From Robinsoniella peoriensis (GTDB lineage Bacteria; Bacillota; Clostridia; Lachnospirales; Lachnospiraceae): DNA of 64,000 bases. Positions within the stretch are counted from its first letter, which is position 1. The number at the start of each line of letters is the position of its first letter. The position numbers were made by a program, and so were the translations under genes. Where the stretch lies: assembly GCF_042680125.1 (NCBI RefSeq), contig NZ_JBHTNY010000022.1. One strand, 5' to 3'. Shown here piece by piece: positions 25,579-34,789 of the stretch. The notes beneath the pieces were generated by a model that saw only the letters and a list, made by a program, of their open reading frames with translations, searched no databases and was not told the origin of the DNA.

Positions 25579-25914
25579 TCAAATCGCCGCCAATCTGAGC
25601 ATGATTTCCTCGGCGGCACTCCAAAGCCTGTCATAGCTTTTTCGCAAATTCTCGATGTCCTCACTGTAAATACTGCCTGTTTCATGCACCCGTTTGGTAA
25701 GCTGATTAAGGCTGTTGCTCGTCACTCTCAGCACTCTGACAAGCTCCCTCACATCGGCGGTATCAAGGTGAATGATAAGCCCGTCAATCGCCATTTTGCG
25801 TAGGTAGGCTTCGGTGTTTTTTGTGCCAAGCTCCTGCATTTTCTGCTCAATCAGCTCTTTTTCCTGTTCGGTTACTCTAAGCTGAATACGGATATTTCTC
25901 TGTCTGTTCGCCAT
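25579..25914 (-). CDS. MobC-like relaxosome accessory protein
   Basis: 111 residues from the ATG at 25914, which overlaps the stop codon of the upstream giant gene (TGATG). The N-terminus RNIRIQLRVTEQEKELIEQK is a ribbon-helix-helix DNA-binding domain; VRVLRVTSNSLNQLTKRVHE is the MobC signature. It is expected to bind oriT and help the relaxase open the strands. Confidence 0.9.
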   Translation of the reverse strand: MANRQRNIRIQLRVTEQEKELIEQKMQELGTKNTEAYLRKMAIDGLIIHLDTADVRELVRVLRVTSNSLNQLTKRVHETGSIYSEDIENLRKSYDRLWSAAEEIMLRLAAI

Positions 25915-28900
25915 CACCGTTCCTCTCTTTCTGCCTTAGATTTTTTAGGTGTTGTTGTGGATTTTGGGGTCTGCTGCTTTAAGCTCTCCAGTATGGACGG
26001 TCGAGCCTGTTTGGATACCATTGCCGTATCCCTCAAGGGGGCAGAACGCATGGCACTCATGTTAAGCTCTTTGTCGAGAACAGCAAGCCGAGCTGTCTTT
26101 TCCTTTAGCTCCTGTTCCTGCATAAACGGTTTTTGTACCTCAAGCTTTGCCGCCGCCTGCTGATTATAGAGGTTTTCAAGCTCCTTTTGTACCGACTGTA
26201 ACCGTTGCGGCATATTGTTTAGAGCATTGTCGATACGGGTGAGATTACCCCTTGCATCAAGCCCGAGCTTTGTGGTATGGCTCATTGCCCCTTTCAGCGT
26301 AAGAGTGTGTTCGTTGCCAAAAGCGGCATAGCTTAAATACATGGTGAAGCCTTTGTAACTGCCGATTTCTATGGGGTCGCTGTTTTTCACTTCCTTGCAG
26401 GCTTCGAGAATTGCCGCCCCTGCATTGTCCTTATCGATGAGGGTATCGCCCTTGATAGTGATTTTAAAGTCATCTTTGAGAAGCTCACCTTGCGGCACTT
26501 TTGGGGTATGCTCTGTCAGTGTTACAATATCCTGTTCAAAGCCTTTAATATAGCCATTATGCCTTTCAATACTTTCGGGGAAATGCTTTAACAGATTATC
26601 TTCCAAGCGGTATTTTGTGCTTTGGTGGCTGGCTTTTAATAGCTTCAGCTTTGCGACTTCAATATCCAAGTCCATCTTTTCCTTTATCAAGGGATTTCCT
26701 GCACACAGAGCCTTGATTTCCGCATAAGAAAGGGCGGCTTCGTCTATATCCTCACAGGAACGGACAGGAGATTTTGAGGTCATTATCTGACTGATGAATT
26801 TTTGCTTGTTTTCTACCGTCTGCCAAAGGTAGGCATCAAAGGTATCCTCTGTCACATAGCGGAAGATTTTTACTTGCTCATTGCTGTTTCCTTGACGGAT
26901 AATTCTGCCGGAGCGTTGGGTTAAATCCCCCGGACGCCACGGACAATCAAGGTCATGGAGAGCCACAAGACGGTCTTGCACATTCATGCCTGCACCGCAT
27001 TTTGCGGTACTGCCAAGCAGAACACGGACATCACCGTTACGCATCTTTGCAAACAGTTCTTTTTTTCGTGTATCGGTATTGGCTTCATGGATAAAGGCTA
27101 CCTCGGCGGCAGGCACACCCTTTGCGATGAGCTTCTCCCGTATATCCTCATAAATGCTAAACTGTGCCTGTGGAGCTGTCACATCATCGGGGAGAGCATC
27201 TTCAAGGGCATGGAGTTCCACACCGTTGATTGCACCGCCGCCTGCCTTTGCCACCTTATCGGCTTGCGGTCTGCCTTTCGGAGTAGAGAGGTCACAGAAC
27301 AGTAGTTGTGTCAGCTTATCGTCCTTTCCGTCCTCCCATATACGCAGGATATTGTTTACACAGGTGTTTACCTTACTGCCCTTATCATCGGGCAGCAAGG
27401 GATTAATCACTCGTTGGTCAAGCCCTAATTTTCGCCCGTCTGAGGTCACTTTCAGCATATTGTCAATAGAGGGGTCTATGCGGTCATTGTGTATTTTGGC
27501 AGCTCGTTCCGAAAGCTCCTGTACCAATTCCTGCTGTATTTCTGTGGGCTTTGCAACTACCGTTTCATAGATAACCTCGGGAGTTGGCAAGTTCAGCTCA
27601 TCGGCGGTCTTGATGTCGGCAACTTCCTTGAACATGGACATCAGCTCGGGCAGATTGAAAAACCGTGAAAACCTTGTACGGGGGCGGTAGCCCTTGCCCT
27701 CGGGCGCGAGCTCATTTTGTGTGACGGTTTCTCCAAAGATAGAAGCCCAAGCATCAAAGTGGAGAAGTCCTTTTTCTCTAAGACTGTCATACTGCAAATA
27801 CCGCTGCATGGTGTATAGCTCCACCATTGAATTGCTCACGGGAGTTCCTGTGGCAAATACCGTGCCTTTGCCCCCTGTCAGCTCGTCCATGTATCGGCAC
27901 TTTAGAAACATATCGCTTGATTTTTGAGCATCGGAGGTAGAAAGACCTGCCACATTTCGCATTTTGGTAAATGTAAAGAGGTTTTTGTAGCTGTGGGCTT
28001 CGTCTACATAGAGCCTGTCTATACCTAACTGCTCAAAGGTAACAACGCTGTCTTTGCGTTCTCTCGCCTCAAGCTTTTTCAGCCTTTCAATCAACCCTTT
28101 TTTGGTGCGTTCAAACTGCTTGACGGTAAAGCCCTCGCCGCCGCTTGATTTTACTTCTCGTATGCCTTGCTCAATCTCGTCAATCTGCTCTCGGAGCAAG
28201 CGTTCCTGTCGTTCAAGAGAAACAGGGATACGCTCAAACTGGCTGTGACCGATAATGACCGCATCGTATTCGCCTGTGGCAATCCTCGCACAAAACTTTT
28301 TGCGGTTTTTCGTTTCAAAGTCTTTCTTTGTGGCAACAAGGATATTTGCCGCAGGATACAGTCTTAAAAACTCGCTTGCCCACTGCTCGGTAAGGTGGTT
28401 TGGCACGGCAAAGAGTGGTTTTTGACAAAGCCCAAGCCGCTTGCTTTCCATTGCCCCTGCAATCATTTCAAAGGTCTTGCCTGCACCTACTTCGTGTGCA
28501 AGCAGGGTGTTGTTGCCGTAGAGAATGTGGGCAATGGCATTGATTTGATGTTCTCGGAGCTTTATTTGTGGGTTCATGCCCACGAAATTGATATGACTGC
28601 CATCGTATTCACGGGGTCTTACAGAGTTAAAACGCTCATTGTAGAGCTTGACAAGGGTCTGCCGCCTATCTGCATCTCGGAATATCCAGTCCTTAAATCC
28701 GTCCTTGATAAGCTGTTGTTTTTGCTGTGCCGCTTCGGTTTCTTTTATATTGAGAACACGGATTTCCTTTCCGTCCGGCTCTGTTTTAGTATCGTAGATA
28801 TGTACATCACGCAGATTTAGGGTGTCCTCAAATATCTTGTAGGCATTGGCTCGGGCAGTACCGTAGGTGGCATAGGCGGCAACATCATCATAGCTGATGG

Positions 28901-31900
28901 AGTTTTTGGCTGTTACGCTCCATTCAGCGGTGAAGTTGGAGTAATTAACCTTGATATTGCCTTGGTTGCGGTATGGGGTATCAAAGAGTTCATACATAAA
29001 CTCTTGCATATACTCTTTGTCAATCCATGTGCTGCCAATTCGCACCTCAATTTCGCTTGCATCTAAGTCTTTGGGCTGTGCCATTTCAAGGGCTTCTACA
29101 TTGACCTTGTATTCCACAGAAGTTCGGGCGGCAAGCTCGGCGATACGCAGCTTTTCACGCACATTCCCCGACAAATACTCATCAGCGGTGACATAGTGGG
29201 GCGGTGCATCGGTATTGTACAGCTCGGGAATACGGAAGATAATACCTTTAAGCTGTGTTGCAATTTTTTGCTCGGAAAGCCCTGTCAGCTCTGCCATAAA
29301 GGACATATCTACCTTTGCTTTTTCGGCAATGGAAACAGCGAGAGCTTCAGAGGGAGTATCCACGCTTGTAATTTTAGCGGATTTCTTAATCGTCCGTTTG
29401 GTGAACATATCCGCTTTGGCTTTGAGATTGCCTTCCTCGTCCACATCTTCAAGAGAGCAAAGGAGGTAGTAGGAATTGTCCTCACTAAAGGCAATAGAAT
29501 TGCCACGGCTGTTAATCAGCCCATATTTTGATGTAAAGCTGTCATAGAGCTGATTTAACTTGACCTGTTCGGCTTTGATAACTTCATCGCTAAAGTCCTC
29601 AAGCTGATAATAGATAAGGTCTTGCACACACTCACGCAGCTCCACAAGCCCTGTAATGCGTTCCTTTGCGGTTTGGTTTAAGGCAGGCTTTACCATGCGT
29701 GAGTTTTCACGGAAGTAAACCTCACCGTCCACAAGGGCATAGGTGTGGTTTTTCACATTGGGGTCGGCAGGGATAGACACTTGCTCCGATATTTCTAAGT
29801 CGGGCAGATCCGCTTCGCTGATTTCGCCCTCCACATTTAAGACAGCCGCCCTTAACTGCTCAGAGAGGTCAGCTCCCTCTATGTGAACACAGGCACTTTC
29901 TTCCCCAAACTGACCGCTTACCATTTCCATGTTGCCGAGTATCATTTCGGGGTGGTCTGCAAAGTAGCTGTTTAGGGTAATGTCATTTTCATTGTAACCG
30001 AGGTGTATCCAATCCCAATCCACATCAATCGGTCTGTCACGCTTTTGCAGGAAGATAATATCACTGGTGACTTCCGTTCCTGCATTTTTGGCAAACGCAT
30101 TGTTTGGCAGTCTGATTGCTCCAAGCAGTTCAGCCCTCTGTGCAAGGTATCGTCTGACCTCGGGGTTTTTCTTGTCCATTGTTCCCTTAGAGGTGACAAA
30201 GGCAACGATACCGCCGGGGCGGACTTTATCCAACGCTTTGGCGAAAAAGTGGTCGTGAATGAGGAAGTTTTGGCTGTCATAGCGTTTCTCGGTGAGCTTG
30301 TAGTTGCCAAAGGGTACATTGCCGATGGCAAGGTCGAAAAAGCTGTCGGGCAGCTCTGTTTTCTCAAAGCCTGTTATAGCAATATTGGCAGAGGGGTAAA
30401 GCTGCTTTGCAATCCTGCCTGTGATACTGTCAAGCTCCACACCATAGAGGTTAGAGCCTTGCATACTGTCGGGCAGCATACCGAAAAAGTTACCTGTGCC
30501 GCAGGCAGGCTCTAAGATGTTTCCGCTTTTAAAGCCCATTTGACCCACTGCATCGTAAATTGCCTTGATGACCGTTGGAGAGGTGTAGTGAGCGTTCAGC
30601 GTACTGGCTCTTGCCATGTCGTACTCGTCCTCGGTCAAAAGGTCTTTAAGCTGTAAATATTCGTTATGCCAGTTGTCTTTGCTTTTATCAAAGACTTCGG
30701 GTAAACCGCCCCAACCGACATACTGAGATAGGGTTTCCTGTTCCTCTTTGGTAGCAGGACGGTTTTCACGCTCAATGGTCTGCAAGGCTGTGATAGCGGC
30801 AACATTACGCTGATATTTTTCACGCTTGCTGCCCTCGCCTAAATGGGTATAAGTAATGCGGAAGTCGTCGGCTTTTTCCTGCACAGATTGGGTTTGTAGG
30901 TAACGCTCCAAAAGCTGTAGAAAGCTCTCCCGGCTTTCTGCTCTCAGCACAGGATAAAGCAAAGAGAGGTCACGCAGGGTAACATGATAATCAGTAATTT
31001 TCTCAATCAAAAAAGGCGTACCGTTTTCAAGATAGACGGTATCGCCTTTAGCGTAAGGGATAGGGGCAGTTTCAATTTGTGTTTCTCCGGCAGGGATAAT
31101 CTGTTGAACAACCGCCAACATGGTTTTGTATTCCTCGGGAGTAAGCACATCATCGGCTTTGATGTTATTGGATTTGTTACCATAGGTGTCGGGGATAATA
31201 AATCTGTTCCAGTTGTTACCGTCCGTTTCAAACAATAACCGCTGTTGGCTGTCCTTATTTGGAACAAGCCCTTTTTCTGCAAAACGCTCCCATATTTCCT
31301 GTGTGGCATTGACCTCAACCGTTGCTAAATAGCTGCCCTTTTTCGCTTGAAAAAGGTCGGTGTTTTCAGCATCGTACATTTCTAAGGTCAGCTCTGCCGT
31401 GCTTTGCTCGGCAGAATGGCCAACCTCATCACTTGGGGTAAAAGCTCCTTCAGCTACAAGCTGTCCGATATACCTTTGCACCTTTGCCCACGGGAGTTCA
31501 AAGGATAAATCGCCTTTGGTAACGGTAAAGGCAGAGAGATTACCGCCAAACTCATTTTTCAGCCACTCGGCTGTACCACGCTCACGGCTGTGGTCTTGCA
31601 TATAGGCAAGCATTCGGGTCTTGCTGTCCTCATCACCGTTCCATGCTTGCAATGCACTCTCAATATCGGCATTGGTAATTTCCGCAGGAATGATAGAGGG
31701 AGCTGCCTGCACAGGTGCATTTGCTTGTAATTCTGATGTTGGTGGAGTTGCAACATTTTCAAGTCCAACAGTAGCCAGTTGCTGTTCCTCATATTGTGCT
31801 TTTTCCTCGGCGGTCAAATATCTGTTTGCGGCTACTAAGGCACGGAGATGTTTTTCTATTTCTGTCCATTTAAGTGTGCTTTTTTTGTCTGTATCATAGT

Positions 31901-33311
31901 GGTTTATCATCATGCCTTTCGAGGGCTGATAGTCAATAAACCCTCTTGAGCCATCTTCAAAAGTATGACTGTGTCCGTACCACCCAAACTCATCTTTTAT
32001 GAAGTCACCCGCCGCTTTTTCGTTGGGGTTTTTCTTGTAAAAGTCATAGACACGAAATTTGCCGCCCTGAGTGCCTGTGCCACGCTGTAACTCATATTCA
32101 ATTTCACTGTGAGAAATAGAAAAAGCGGACTGACCTTGCGTTTTTACACGCTCCTGTCTGTCCGCTATCTGCTGTATTTGTTCTTGCTCTGAGGGGAATA
32201 AGGTTAGCTGTAAATAAGTTCCGTCAGTATCATTTCTTCCGCTTGGGCTTTGAGGTTGTTCATATGTCCTACCCACTCCATCTGCTGTGTCATCTTGTCG
32301 GGCGGTGTCTGTACTTTCTGCAAGTCTGCCATTATCTGCTCCAGTCGGCGGTTGGCTGTTTGGTCGATTTCTAATAGATGAGCTTGCAGCTTCTCGCTCA
32401 ATAACAGGTGGTTGAACAGAGCTTTGCGGTGTTCCTCCAGATAGGTTTTCCTCATTATGCCGTACTTCTCGAGCGGCTGTGTCGGCTGTTCTGTCAGTGT
32501 GATGTCGGGTATCAGATAATCCCCGTTCCTGCTGTAAGTTAGATTGTTCATGTTTGTTGCTCCTTTCACGCTCTGTTTTGATGATAGTAAGTGATATTTG
32601 TCTGAATACCTGTTCGCTTTGCTCACTGACTGCCGTACCCAAGAGGCTGACAGCAGCAGAGGTATTAAAGTCGAAGATTGGGAGAAAGTCCTCATGCTCA
32701 AAGTAGCTTTCCGTATCAAGCCCACACCGTTTCATTAAGGTGTAGGCAATGCTTACGGTGGCGGAATTTTCAAAGGCGATACGAAGATTATCCTCGTCAT
32801 AGTCCTCTAAAAAGCTGTTTTCCGCAAAGTAGGGTATTTCCTCTTTGTGATTATCATAATACTCTTTTGCCAAGTCATTGGCAATGTTGTAAAATCCGTC
32901 TGTGAGGTTATCGCTGTACACACCGAATTTATCCTCGAGCATTTCTAAAATCGGCTGTTCATGGTGTTCCCCCATTTCCCAAAGAAAAGGGCGGCGAGAG
33001 TTTTCTCGGCCGCCCGTATCGGAAACATCAAATACATATTTCAGTTTTGGGGTTTCGCCTGTGGGGTCAAGCAGGGCAATGCCCGTAGAGCCACGGCGAA
33101 CAAATCTCCCCATTTTGTTGTTCCAAAGCTCATAATCGGCACAAGCCGTTGCATCGGGTCTTTGTGCGTAAATCATAAGCTGCTCATGGTAAGGGTACTT
33201 ATACAGCCGTCCTACGGTGGAAAGAAACCCTGTCCAGTTTGCAAGGCTGCTTGTTAAGCGAGTGGCGGTATCCTCTGCAAGCTGTGCAAAGGCTTGTGGT
33301 TTTGTTGGCAT
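25914..33311 (-). CDS. Giant methyltransferase-helicase fusion (SNF2-like, LtrC-type)
   Basis: 2465 residues from the ATG at 33311 (AAGGAGG upstream; the longer frame is not needed). Order: N-terminal region shared with ArdC-like proteins, low-complexity linker (about 270-380), several LPD-type domains, an N6-adenine methyltransferase-like core (NILEPACGTGNFFG about residue 930; NVPFG in the place of NPPY, about 990), then a superfamily 2 helicase: AHEVGAGKT (about 1605), VDEAHSYKN (about 1770) and QRSGRIIRQGN (about 2140), and a C-terminal coiled coil. Proteins of this type are encoded by most Tn1549-like elements and are thought to protect or remodel incoming DNA. The NVPF motif makes methylation activity uncertain. 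The next gene, mobC, overlaps its stop. Confidence 0.92.
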   Translation of the reverse strand: MPTKPQAFAQLAEDTATRLTSSLANWTGFLSTVGRLYKYPYHEQLMIYAQRPDATACADYELWNNKMGRFVRRGSTGIALLDPTGETPKLKYVFDVSDTGGRENSRRPFLWEMGEHHEQPILEMLEDKFGVYSDNLTDGFYNIANDLAKEYYDNHKEEIPYFAENSFLEDYDEDNLRIAFENSATVSIAYTLMKRCGLDTESYFEHEDFLPIFDFNTSAAVSLLGTAVSEQSEQVFRQISLTIIKTERERSNKHEQSNLQQERGLSDTRHHTDRTADTAAREVRHNEENLSGGTPQSSVQPPVIEREAASSSIRNRPNSQPPTGADNGRLAESTDTARQDDTADGVGRTYEQPQSPSGRNDTDGTYLQLTLFPSEQEQIQQIADRQERVKTQGQSAFSISHSEIEYELQRGTGTQGGKFRVYDFYKKNPNEKAAGDFIKDEFGWYGHSHTFEDGSRGFIDYQPSKGMMINHYDTDKKSTLKWTEIEKHLRALVAANRYLTAEEKAQYEEQQLATVGLENVATPPTSELQANAPVQAAPSIIPAEITNADIESALQAWNGDEDSKTRMLAYMQDHSRERGTAEWLKNEFGGNLSAFTVTKGDLSFELPWAKVQRYIGQLVAEGAFTPSDEVGHSAEQSTAELTLEMYDAENTDLFQAKKGSYLATVEVNATQEIWERFAEKGLVPNKDSQQRLLFETDGNNWNRFIIPDTYGNKSNNIKADDVLTPEEYKTMLAVVQQIIPAGETQIETAPIPYAKGDTVYLENGTPFLIEKITDYHVTLRDLSLLYPVLRAESRESFLQLLERYLQTQSVQEKADDFRITYTHLGEGSKREKYQRNVAAITALQTIERENRPATKEEQETLSQYVGWGGLPEVFDKSKDNWHNEYLQLKDLLTEDEYDMARASTLNAHYTSPTVIKAIYDAVGQMGFKSGNILEPACGTGNFFGMLPDSMQGSNLYGVELDSITGRIAKQLYPSANIAITGFEKTELPDSFFDLAIGNVPFGNYKLTEKRYDSQNFLIHDHFFAKALDKVRPGGIVAFVTSKGTMDKKNPEVRRYLAQRAELLGAIRLPNNAFAKNAGTEVTSDIIFLQKRDRPIDVDWDWIHLGYNENDITLNSYFADHPEMILGNMEMVSGQFGEESACVHIEGADLSEQLRAAVLNVEGEISEADLPDLEISEQVSIPADPNVKNHTYALVDGEVYFRENSRMVKPALNQTAKERITGLVELRECVQDLIYYQLEDFSDEVIKAEQVKLNQLYDSFTSKYGLINSRGNSIAFSEDNSYYLLCSLEDVDEEGNLKAKADMFTKRTIKKSAKITSVDTPSEALAVSIAEKAKVDMSFMAELTGLSEQKIATQLKGIIFRIPELYNTDAPPHYVTADEYLSGNVREKLRIAELAARTSVEYKVNVEALEMAQPKDLDASEIEVRIGSTWIDKEYMQEFMYELFDTPYRNQGNIKVNYSNFTAEWSVTAKNSISYDDVAAYATYGTARANAYKIFEDTLNLRDVHIYDTKTEPDGKEIRVLNIKETEAAQQKQQLIKDGFKDWIFRDADRRQTLVKLYNERFNSVRPREYDGSHINFVGMNPQIKLREHQINAIAHILYGNNTLLAHEVGAGKTFEMIAGAMESKRLGLCQKPLFAVPNHLTEQWASEFLRLYPAANILVATKKDFETKNRKKFCARIATGEYDAVIIGHSQFERIPVSLERQERLLREQIDEIEQGIREVKSSGGEGFTVKQFERTKKGLIERLKKLEARERKDSVVTFEQLGIDRLYVDEAHSYKNLFTFTKMRNVAGLSTSDAQKSSDMFLKCRYMDELTGGKGTVFATGTPVSNSMVELYTMQRYLQYDSLREKGLLHFDAWASIFGETVTQNELAPEGKGYRPRTRFSRFFNLPELMSMFKEVADIKTADELNLPTPEVIYETVVAKPTEIQQELVQELSERAAKIHNDRIDPSIDNMLKVTSDGRKLGLDQRVINPLLPDDKGSKVNTCVNNILRIWEDGKDDKLTQLLFCDLSTPKGRPQADKVAKAGGGAINGVELHALEDALPDDVTAPQAQFSIYEDIREKLIAKGVPAAEVAFIHEANTDTRKKELFAKMRNGDVRVLLGSTAKCGAGMNVQDRLVALHDLDCPWRPGDLTQRSGRIIRQGNSNEQVKIFRYVTEDTFDAYLWQTVENKQKFISQIMTSKSPVRSCEDIDEAALSYAEIKALCAGNPLIKEKMDLDIEVAKLKLLKASHQSTKYRLEDNLLKHFPESIERHNGYIKGFEQDIVTLTEHTPKVPQGELLKDDFKITIKGDTLIDKDNAGAAILEACKEVKNSDPIEIGSYKGFTMYLSYAAFGNEHTLTLKGAMSHTTKLGLDARGNLTRIDNALNNMPQRLQSVQKELENLYNQQAAAKLEVQKPFMQEQELKEKTARLAVLDKELNMSAMRSAPLRDTAMVSKQARPSILESLKQQTPKSTTTPKKSKAEREER

Positions 33312-33464
33312 AAAAATCCTCCTTTTTAAGATAAATTGATTAAGATGAGCAAGATTTTGTTTGCAAAAACCTCGTTGAAAATTTATCATAGGCACTATAT
33401 AATTATTTTGATGAACTCAATAGTAGCATAGATGTAGCTGTGCAAAATATAACGGAGGTGCATG

Positions 33465-34514
33465 ATGGAATTTTCAACTCGTCAAATCTTTAATGATAGT
33501 CATCCTGAATTGTTAAAAAATATAAAATTTGACTGCAATGTTAAATTAGCATATCGTCAAGACCCTAGTAATTTACATTGGATTACTGATGATAATGGAT
33601 CTTCCTGCATATGCGAGCATTTCCCCAGTGAAGAGAAGCTCGCCAATCTCAAGGCTTCTTATAAAAATGCTTTTGAACTTATTATTATTGCAGATGATGA
33701 GCTAACTGCTCAAAATATAAATAGTTTAATTTATTCTGCAAGGCTCTTGTGCTATCCGGATGTTAATTTTACAGAGCATCATTTGCTCGAAGTCAGTACA
33801 TCAAACCAATTCATAGCTTCTGGCGGTAATTTTTCTAAAGAATTCAAGCAAGGTGAAATATCTGACAGAATGATTTTGGCATGTTTAATAGCTTCACGTG
33901 CATCAAACAAAAACTTACAATATGCTTTAGAAAAATATAAATACAGTTTACATCTCGATTGGTTTACTTCTCATTCTGCAAGTCCAATGTATGGTAAGAA
34001 ATTTTACACTGATGTAAGAGAGAACACTTCTCACATCAACTCCATATATGCCTTTTTGTGTGCATACACAATTATAGAAGAACTCGGTTTAGATATTAGG
34101 TCTTCTGCAAAAAATCCACGATTCATTAGGGGCACAAATGAGTGGAACAGTGTTGTTTTGAATGATATTGTTAAGCGTTTAAATGATGTGAAAATTAGTG
34201 CTGAAGATACCATTCCGTGGTTAATAAGAGGAGAACCCAGCCCTATGTATGATGAAATTAAACCACAGTTCACAAATAAAGCTGAATGGTACAATCCCGA
34301 TAATAACGTGTTTGATTTAGAGCTTACAATCTATGAAGCTATCCACTATTGTAGCTATATTAGAAATTATTTTATAGCTCACAAAACAAATGATATTGTA
34401 AAGTACATAAATCCGTATGATATTCATAACATGCAAGACCTTGCAAGAAGATTGATACTATCAACATTAGGGGTTTGGGATATTATGCTTGATAAAGTAA
34501 TTAAAATTGACTGA
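33465..34514 (+). CDS. Opposite-strand cargo protein with HEPN-type motif
   Basis: 349 residues from the ATG at 33465, six bases after GGAGG; an ATG three bases earlier is too close. The C-terminal helical part contains IRNYFIAH, which fits the R(N)X4-6H active-site motif of HEPN ribonucleases. The remainder has no family I recognise. It is read against the transfer operon, between TTRAP and the giant methylase-helicase gene, is AT rich, and has its own perfect terminator. This is the profile of a self-contained cargo gene, probably anti-phage or toxin-like; the function is inferred from one motif and context. Confidence 0.65.
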   Translation: MEFSTRQIFNDSHPELLKNIKFDCNVKLAYRQDPSNLHWITDDNGSSCICEHFPSEEKLANLKASYKNAFELIIIADDELTAQNINSLIYSARLLCYPDVNFTEHHLLEVSTSNQFIASGGNFSKEFKQGEISDRMILACLIASRASNKNLQYALEKYKYSLHLDWFTSHSASPMYGKKFYTDVRENTSHINSIYAFLCAYTIIEELGLDIRSSAKNPRFIRGTNEWNSVVLNDIVKRLNDVKISAEDTIPWLIRGEPSPMYDEIKPQFTNKAEWYNPDNNVFDLELTIYEAIHYCSYIRNYFIAHKTNDIVKYINPYDIHNMQDLARRLILSTLGVWDIMLDKVIKID

Positions 34515-34525
34515 GCTATTATTGG

Positions 34526-34566
34526 TTATCCAAGAGGGTATTGTAATACCCTCTTGGATAAAAGTT
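34526..34566. terminator. Bidirectional terminator with 17-bp perfect stem
   Basis: TTATCCAAGAGGGTATT and its exact inverse complement (34526-34542 and 34545-34561) with a two-base loop. A-rich and T-rich flanks on the two sides. It isolates the plus-strand cargo gene from the transfer operon. Confidence 0.9.
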
Positions 34567-34787
34567 TATTCATCAAAATCCGGAATAAGCTCACCCGAAA
34601 GACTTTCAAATTCCTCATCACTCATAGCTGACAGCTTATCCATCACCGTCTTGGTAAGGGCAAGCAGCTGGGTTTCATCTGCTGCAAGGTGGCTTTGCAT
34701 TTCGGTAAGCTCGGACAGTAAATCCGTCCTCGAGCCTGTATTGTAAATGCACATCAAATTGCTTTCTTCCACTGTAAATCTGCTCAT
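34566..34787 (-). CDS. Transposon-transfer assisting protein (TTRAP)
   Basis: 73 residues from the ATG at 34787; an ATG at 34793 overlaps the upstream stop codon and is an alternative. The pattern RFTVEESNLMCIYNTGSRTD, LLALTKTVMDKL and a short acidic end is the TTRAP family of clostridial conjugative elements. It is all helical, soluble and of unknown mechanism. Translation is coupled to the ArdC-like gene, whose stop codon overlaps. Confidence 0.85.
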   Translation of the reverse strand: MSRFTVEESNLMCIYNTGSRTDLLSELTEMQSHLAADETQLLALTKTVMDKLSAMSDEEFESLSGELIPDFDE

Positions 34788-34789
34788 AA

